Source: Paratrimastix pyriformis
Lineage: Eukaryota > Preaxostyla > Paratrimastigidae
NCBI GenBank assembly: GCA_027972325.1
Contig: JAPMOS010000038.1
Coordinates: 71,001 to 135,000, forward strand
DNA length: 64,000 bases
Direction: 5' to 3'
The translations under genes were made by a program, and so were the position numbers. Shown here one piece after another: positions 58,801 through 64,000 of the stretch (position 1 is its first letter; each line of letters opens with the position of its first letter). The notes under the pieces were generated by a model, which was given only the letters and a program-made list of their open reading frames with translations, did no database searches and was not told where the DNA came from.

Positions 58801-60354
58801 GACACACACTGGACACACACTGGACACACACTGGACACACACTGGACACACACTGGACACACACTGGACACACACTGGACACACACTGGACACACACTGG
58901 ACACACACTGGACACACACTGGACACACACTGGACACACACTTGACACACACTGGACACACACTGGACACACTGGACACACACTGGACACACACTGGACA
59001 CACACTGGACACACACTGGACACACACTGGACACACACTGGACACACACTGGACACACACTGGACACACACTGGACACACACTGGACACACACTGGACAC
59101 ACACTGGACACACACTGGACACACACTTGACACATGACACATGACACATGACGCATGGCACCCACCTGCACAACAGGTCATTCAGTCCGACCACGACCTG
59201 AACTTTCTGGCGTTGGGCTGCGACTTGACGGCCCTGGGCCTCAACCTGGCCAGTGCCGAGCCCCTGTACACCACCTTCGCCAGCCCACTGGCCGAACAAA
59301 TGCAGCCGCTGCCGCCGGGAGTCGAACCCGAGTTCTCACTGCCCTTCTGCTACTACAACCAGCCCCCACAGCTCAAGCCGCCGATGTTCAGCAAGGTGCG
59401 TGGGGGTGGTGAGATCCGGGCGGTGGCTATCACCCCCACCCCCCTCTTTGGGGCGTGGAGTGGACAGAACCGGGCGGCTGATCCCATCATGCGCACAGTC
59501 GTTCTTCGCACGACCGAATTACTGTTGATGACTGGATGACTGGATGACTGGATGACTGGATGACTGGATGACTGGATGACTGGATGACTGGATGACTGGA
59601 TGACTGGATGATAGTGATTCGTGCCTGTGCCTTTCATTGCCAATCAGGCTCTTTGCCTCAACTGCAACCAGCACAGAGGCACGGCCATAGACAGATACAC
59701 ACTTTCCCTCTTCTCACGCACACTCACGCTGGCCTCCATGACCCTCGCACGATCCGCTTATGCAGTTCAAGGACGACACCCTCTTCTACATCTTCTATCG
59801 GATGCCCCGAGATGGCATGCAGGTCTACGCTGCAACGGAACTGTCCGTCACCCGGGTGGCGTCCGACTGATTTGGCGCGTGTGTGTGCACATATGTGTTG
59901 CTGTGGCTGGCGGTGTGTCCACGTGCGTGCGGCAGCCGGGCGGCCAAGATGTGGCAGCTGTGTGATCCGCGTCGCCACGCTGACGCCTCTTCCCCCCCCC
60001 CCCCCCCCCCCCCCCCCCCACCACCACCACCACCACCACCACCACCACCACCCCTCCTGGGCACAGGTCGCAGCGCGGGTGGCTCTTCCACCGGGAGCTG
60101 CAGGACTGGCTGAAGCCGCTCGATGACGGGACGCCGCCCATTCGCACGCCCGCCGAGGAGACCCGCAGCTACGAGCTCTTCGACCACAACAGCTGGACCC
60201 ACGTCAGGAAGACCGGATTCACCGTCAAGGCCCGTGGGTGAGCATGGCGTGGGGGGGTATATACCATTTCGGGCATTCCGACGTGCGGCAGTGGGGATGC
60301 GCCCGCGGGTGTCTGTGATGACCGCCCCTGGTTTGACACTGCCCCCCCCTCCCC

Positions 60355-60400
<46 letters not shown>

Positions 60401-60521
60401 ACACACACATCAAACGCCCAGGGGATTCCTTCGCCCACGGGTGCAGTGACATTCGTGCTGTCTCTTCTACCTCTCTGGTTTTTGTTTTATTTTCCCGTTA
60501 CTTCGTTCCTTCTTTACACGA

Positions 60522-60554
<33 letters not shown>

Positions 60555-60743
60555 ACTCACACACACACACACACTCACACCGCACAGATTGAGCAGTTGA
60601 TTCGGGCCCCAACACACCCATCTGCCGCCGGCCCATCTGCCGCCGGCCCATCCAACGACAGCCAAACAGCACAGCAGCAGGGCCCCGCTTCCCAAAAGGG
60701 GCCGAGCTTTGCGGCTGTCGCCTCGGGGGCATCCGCGCGGTGA
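55864..60743 (+). CDS. CNOT2: CCR4-NOT complex subunit 2 (NOT2/CNOT2)
   Basis: Start MAQHGEEYDNSGPPYYYRRD, then a Pro/Gln-rich N-terminal half spread over many exons, including DLSDFPSLP near 56640 (the short pre-NOT-box motif of NOT2). The C-terminal NOT box is clear: VDPYGLLGLLQ (58450-58482), then across a 700-bp intron VIQSDHDLNFLALGCDLTAL (from 59178), FASPLAEQMQPLPPG, LPFCYYNQPP, KDDTLFYIFYRMPRDGMQVY (from 59770), RGWLFHRELQDWLKP, SYELFDHNSWTHVRKTGFTV and a last exon IEQLIRAPTHPS...SGASAR-stop. Known: NOT2 heterodimerises with NOT3/5 in the deadenylase scaffold that triggers mRNA decay. Donors are mostly GTCCG, GTCTG or GTTTG. Two introns carry arrays of over 200 bp. Confidence 0.85.
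57045..57260. repeat. 11-bp minisatellite (ATCTCATCCCC)
   Basis: About 18 nearly perfect copies, preceded by a 15-base C run, in a CNOT2 intron. Degenerate CCATCCC repeats follow to about 57365. Confidence 0.95.
58530..58580 (+). repeat. Decoy copy of the 5' edge of a CNOT2 NOT-box exon
   Basis: GGCACCCGCCTGCACGACAG then GTCATTCAGTCCGACCACGA-CCTGAACTT repeats the real exon edge at 59155-59206 with two or three mismatches, including the acceptor. After the shared 30 bp of exon it diverges. The two copies are separated by the 11-bp array. Confidence 0.85.
58590..59135. repeat. 11-bp satellite (CTGGACACACA), about 50 copies
   Basis: 540 bp, with a few shortened units and one CTTGACACACA variant. 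It lies between the decoy and genuine copies of the CNOT2 exon edge. Because 11 is not a multiple of 3, every frame on both strands is open, producing long fake ORFs. Confidence 0.97.
59525..59612. repeat. 8-bp repeat (ATGACTGG)
   Basis: Ten perfect copies in a CNOT2 intron. Confidence 0.95.
59993..60054. repeat. Poly-C followed by (CAC)n
   Basis: A 26-base C run and about ten CAC units just before the GGGCACAG acceptor of a CNOT2 exon, possibly acting as its pyrimidine tract. A similar poly-C plus CA run lies at 60345-60410. Confidence 0.9.
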
Positions 60744-60948
60744 GGGGAGGGGCATCCGGACGCGAACTTTTTTTTTTTTTTGTCTCCTCAGTAAATACTT
60801 TCCTGTGCAGAATCTTATCTTCATACACGCACACTCCTTTTCCCTACCCAACTTGCGTGCCAAATATCTTCTCGGAGGGGGGAGGAGGAGGCAACAATCA
60901 AATCAATAGGAAAACAATCAGTCAGAGAGGATCCGAGTTTTCGGTCAA

Positions 60949-61552
60949 TTAGATGACCAAAACGTTATTTACATTTCCCTAGGTGAAGACGATGATGGAA
61001 GGGGACCGGAAAACACACCACAACAAACCTCGGCATCACGCTCGGTCGGCAAATCGTCTCTGATCACCCAATGAAATCCATTCACAATGAACTTGTAAGC
61101 GTATCTTCCCTTGGGCAAAACGAGAAGTGCGTAACGACCGGTGTGCCGGATCGGATGGTTGGCGGGAGTATATGGGTTATCGGCTGTCAAAAAGACAAAG
61201 GGAAAGGAACAATCTTCCGGTGATTTTTTTGGTGCAGACCAATTTTAAGAAGCGGAACCCTGGACCGCCAACCATCGAAGCTCCCAACGACGCTGGCGGT
61301 ATCGCAGGGTGAGCCATATGAAAACAGGACAGTTCGGGCGAAGGTTTCTTCCGGAGAAATCAGCGGTTCCACTTCCACCGGCTGGCTCGGCGCTCGGATG
61401 CATTCATGAAGAGGACTCAATGAAGAGCTGGCTGGCGAGGCGGCTTCCTCTGGTGGTGCCTGAGTTGTGGTCTTTGTTGCTGTACCGACAGAATCTGAAA
61501 CTTGTTTGGTGCACGCGATCGGCGTTCCAAGAGGCTCATTTTCCCGAGCCAT
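60949..61552 (-). CDS. CBM48 (AMPK-beta-like glycogen-binding) domain protein
   Basis: Start MARENEPLGTPIACTKQVSD (61552), then a Ser/Thr/Pro-rich stretch. The CBM48 fold starts RTVLFSYGSPCDTASVVGSF with FDGWRSRVPLLK. After an intron (GTCTGC...GACAG) it continues TGRYALLVLPKGRYAYKFIV with HWVIRDDLP. A last intron (GTTTGT...CACCTAG) joins DAE to GNVNNVLVI-stop, the typical AMPK-beta GNxNNV ending. The conserved Trp of GSFDGW and the K-Y-K-F-I-V-N-G strand support glycogen/starch binding. No C-terminal AMPK-beta association domain follows, so it is either a stand-alone carbohydrate-binding protein or a shortened beta subunit. About 180 residues. Confidence 0.8.
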
Positions 61553-61961
61553 TGTTGTCCGACACGATCCAATCAAAACTCCCACCGCTCCCGGGAGGGC
61601 GGACACACTTCCGGAGGCGGGCCCCAGACCAAACAGAACCCGAATTCAGGACGATGATGTGAGACTGGGGGACCCGCGCGCACTGGAGACGAGAGATTAA
61701 AGACGACTTTAGGAGGAAGGAGGAGCAGAAAGCGAGCAACTGATCCCATTGATGAACCCTTTTGCTTTGATCAAGCTCCCCCCCAGAGGCTGCATGAACA
61801 CAAGATCGGAGGATGCAAGTTTCATGGCACTCTTTTTTTGTTTACGCTCGGTGGAAAAACGAAGACGATACGATGGCGGAGGGAAACACACCGCCACCGC
61901 TCGAGAGACAAATTTCTCAAAGAAGAAAAAAGCTCAAATGCCGAAAAAAAAAAAATAATCT
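61553..61961. other. Region between the CBM48 gene start and the Alba gene end
   Basis: Both neighbours are minus strand. A short minus-strand frame (MKLASSDLVFMQPLGG, about 61825) could be an upstream exon of the CBM48 gene but has no splice support. A-rich near the Alba stop (61930-61960). Confidence 0.35.
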
Positions 61962-62940
61962 TTACATGGCCGGGCCCCGGAATTGACCATGCTGCTCCAG
62001 ACCGCCCGAGGGTTGCTGGGGGCCCTCCCTGCGCTGGCGACGAGGGCGCCTCCCTGAAGCGGGGAAAAAAAACGAGATGAGTTTGGGCCCAACAGCACAA
62101 AAAAAGGCCGGCAGACCAGCGGGTGCGGCAACGGGCAGCCCTTGCTGCGGCAGGGCCAGAGGGGCAGCGGGCACACCGCCATGCGGAAGGAAAGGACCCG
62201 CCGCAAAGAATTGACGTTGAGCGACGCGTGGACGGGGAGGGCGGCCAGCGGGGGCCACAGGAGCGGCGGGGGCGGGAGCCGGGGCAACTGCCGCAACCGG
62301 AGCCGGAACAACCTGTTGTGCCACAGGCTGAACGGCATTCTGCCGAGGTTGCCAGGGCCGAGGCTGGCGAGGCTGGCGAGGTTGGCGAGCAGGAGCGGGC
62401 GGCATCGGGACGGCCGCCGCTAATACGGGGGGTCAGAACGACATTAAGAAAACCATTGGAGCCACAGACAAGGGGGCTGAGCACCTTCGATGGGGTGCAG
62501 AGAGATCTTAATTTCAATGAAGGAGACGTACCGCGGAAGGTCGAGGGGGCTCAGCCTGGATGCCGGATCAAGGGGAATGTAGTGATCGGTCATGAGGAGC
62601 GATCCAATCTGAGTCAATTGATAAACGTTCATCGAACGCTTCAGGATTTCTGCCACGGTAACGGCCCGAACAAGGGCAGGGCCAAGGCCTTTGATCACGA
62701 CAAACGGGTGAGCAGGATCCTGGGACTATTCGCCAAGCGTGATGAAATTGAAGTATGAGTTTCAAAGAGTGTTTGTGGTATGGCGGAGACCTGGAGCATT
62801 TGGGTCGCAGTTGTCACATAAGATGACACCTTGCCGCCCATGGAAATGCGAATTTCATTCGGGGCTACAGGGTCATTGGTTGCGGGCCTCGGCTGGAGAG
62901 TATACTGGGAAAGATCCTGCCTTTGTTGTTGTTGGTCCAT
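61962..62940 (-). CDS. Alba-domain nucleic-acid-binding protein with Pro/Ala/Gln-rich tail
   Basis: Start MDQQQQRQDLSQYTLQPRPA (62940). The Alba core begins NEIRISMGGKVSSYVTTATQ, followed after an intron by VVIKGLGPALVRAVTVAEIL, SMNVYQLTQIGS and a short exon YVSFIEIKISLHPI. The G-x-G-x-A-x-x-x-A-V helix and the closing beta strand match Rpp25/Alba-like proteins. The tail is proline/alanine/arginine-rich (RQPRQPRQPRPWQPRQ), reminiscent of RGG-type RNA-binding tails, ending QFRGPAM-stop. Known: such Alba proteins bind RNA (RNase P/MRP or translational control). Start codon only 9 bp from the nearest plus-strand ATG of the CFAP100 gene. Confidence 0.85.
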
Positions 62941-62949
62941 TGGTGGTGA

Positions 62950-64000
62950 ATGCGGAAGAGATTGCTCGGCTCTAACCTGCGGCTTTGCCGACTGTTCCAG
63001 ACGTTTGATGCAAGGTCAAATTTTCATTTTTCTCGACGTTGCACACTTTCTTTCGTCGTTTTCAAAGACGATCCTGCACAAGACTCGCCATTTGCAGTTC
63101 CAAAAGACTCCAAGCTCTTCGTTGCCATCAACCGAGAGCGCCGGAGAAAGAAGGAGGTTTGATTAATTCTGGTTTCCGACCCGTTTCACTCGGCCTATCG
63201 CAGGAACGCGAGCAAATGCTCCAAATGAGCATATTAGAAAAGAGCAAACTTCATCAGCCCCTCTCCCGAAGGCAGCTCTTCGAAGACATGTCCGATGTGC
63301 CCCCTGTCAAGCTCACTCCAAGCCGTGGGGGTCTGCGCCTGGCATTTCTCGTTTCCTCAGCATTACCCCGACATCTTAGTCCGATCACCCCAGGCGCCAC
63401 CCCCGCCCCGGCGTGAACGGGAGAATGTAACAGATATCATTGCCAAGAAACGGGAGCTCTTCAATCTGCAGCTGAAACTGGAAATTAATCGAAGTGAGCT
63501 CCAGGCTCTGGACCTCTCCGACAAGATGCAGGATTCTGTCTGGACAGCCCGGGTCATACCCACCCCTCTTCACCACCCACCTTCAGGAACTCCAAAAACG
63601 GGAGGAGGACGCCGAGGTTGGGAAGGCACTTTTCGACGAGTATCTGAAGGAAATCTACAATAAATCTACCCTGGCAACGACCCAGTCCGTACGACCCACA
63701 GCACCGGGTGGGTGGTGGGTCTGGTACCCCGGGGTTCATCTCTCCCATGGGCCCCTGCCCCCAAATCCAACAGGAAGGAGGCCGAGACCCAGAAGAAGGC
63801 CCTCCGCGAGGCGAAGAAGATCGCACTGGAAGCCAAGATTAAGGACCTCGAGGCCAAAATCCAGCAGAAGGAGGAGCAGGTCCGCGCGCCTTGCCCAACC
63901 CGTGTCCCCCCCGTGCCGCCCGCCCGCCCTCCGTCCATCCATCTCCCCGCATTCTCGTCGACATTCAACGTGCCCACAGGTACCTGCCACGACACCACAC
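62950..64000 (+). CDS. CFAP100: CFAP100-like (MIA1) axonemal coiled-coil protein, 5' part (runs off the window)
   Basis: The exon to 63160 has DSPFAVPKDSKLFVAINRER, the family NPF-x-x-P-x-D box. Next exon (63204 on) EREQMLQMSILEKSKLHQP. Then a long exon with ERENVTDIIAKKRELFNLQL and EINRSELQALDL, the CFAP100 KR-E-x-F-L-x-QL signature. Next LQKREEDAEVGKALFDEYLK, then EAETQKKALREAKKIALEAK. Introns start GTTTGA, GTGGGG, GTCTGG and GTCCGC. Known: CFAP100 (MIA1, CCDC37) partners CFAP73 (MIA2) at the base of inner dynein arm f. The start is uncertain: 62950 is the first in-frame ATG, but another exon may precede. The 3' end is beyond the window. Confidence 0.8.

Noticed and set aside
58248-59299. 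Cys/Val/Ser and His/Thr repeat proteins on both strands
   Set aside because: Artefact of an 11-bp satellite that is open in all six frames.

Overview
The window is eukaryotic nuclear DNA from a GC-rich, intron-rich flagellate protist. Nearly every gene has GT-AG introns, and the contents are eukaryotic core genes: ribosomal proteins uL30 (RPL7) and eL43 (RPL37A), proteasome beta-1, cyclin H, TRM112, CTF8, MOB1 and CNOT2. Two flagellar proteins of the CFAP73 and CFAP100 types point to a motile cell. My best guess at lineage is a free-living metamonad of the Paratrimastix kind. That is inference, not something the sequence proves.

Layout, left to right: (1) 1-4.8 kb, minus strand: N-terminal part of a Tiny-macrocysts-like membrane protein that runs off the left edge. 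(2) 5.9-7.0 kb, plus: a secreted cysteine-rich protein. (3) 7.9-10.4 kb, minus: an unknown coiled-coil/proline-rich protein and RPL7. (4) 10.5-16.3 kb, plus: a RING/TRAF-zinc-finger/filamin-like/kelch protein with a tRNA-Glu gene inside one intron. (5) 17.8-25.3 kb, minus: proteasome beta-1, RPL37A, an MBOAT lysophospholipid acyltransferase and cyclin H. (6) 25.4-30.9 kb, plus: an LRR protein with a long LF-motif tail, an F-box/LRR protein and a SPOC-like protein. (7) 31.2-37.7 kb, minus: a Ubl-UBA-armadillo protein. (8) 37.9-47.3 kb: two different non-LTR retrotransposons in and beside an F-box/LRR gene that one of them splits. (9) 47.5-53.0 kb, minus: CFAP73/CCDC42-like. (10) 53.1-64 kb: TRM112 with CTF8, MOB1 with CNOT2, a CBM48 protein, and Alba with CFAP100 (CFAP100 runs off the right edge).

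Exons are ordinary but introns are strikingly bloated. Most large introns consist of tri-, hexa- and 7-30 bp tandem repeats and G/C homopolymers, while small introns are about 40-60 bp. The donor sites I could fix by protein continuity mostly read GT-pyrimidine-pyrimidine-G (GTCTG, GTCCG, GTTTG, GTTCG), not GTRAG. Several introns carry decayed copies of the edge of the neighbouring exon. Many gene pairs are divergent with only about 80-150 bp between start codons, which suggests shared promoters.

Exon limits were inferred by eye from protein-family continuity and splice signals, so terminal exons and proline-rich stretches are approximate. Two proline-rich genes show apparent one-base frame slips in C-runs that may be assembly errors.
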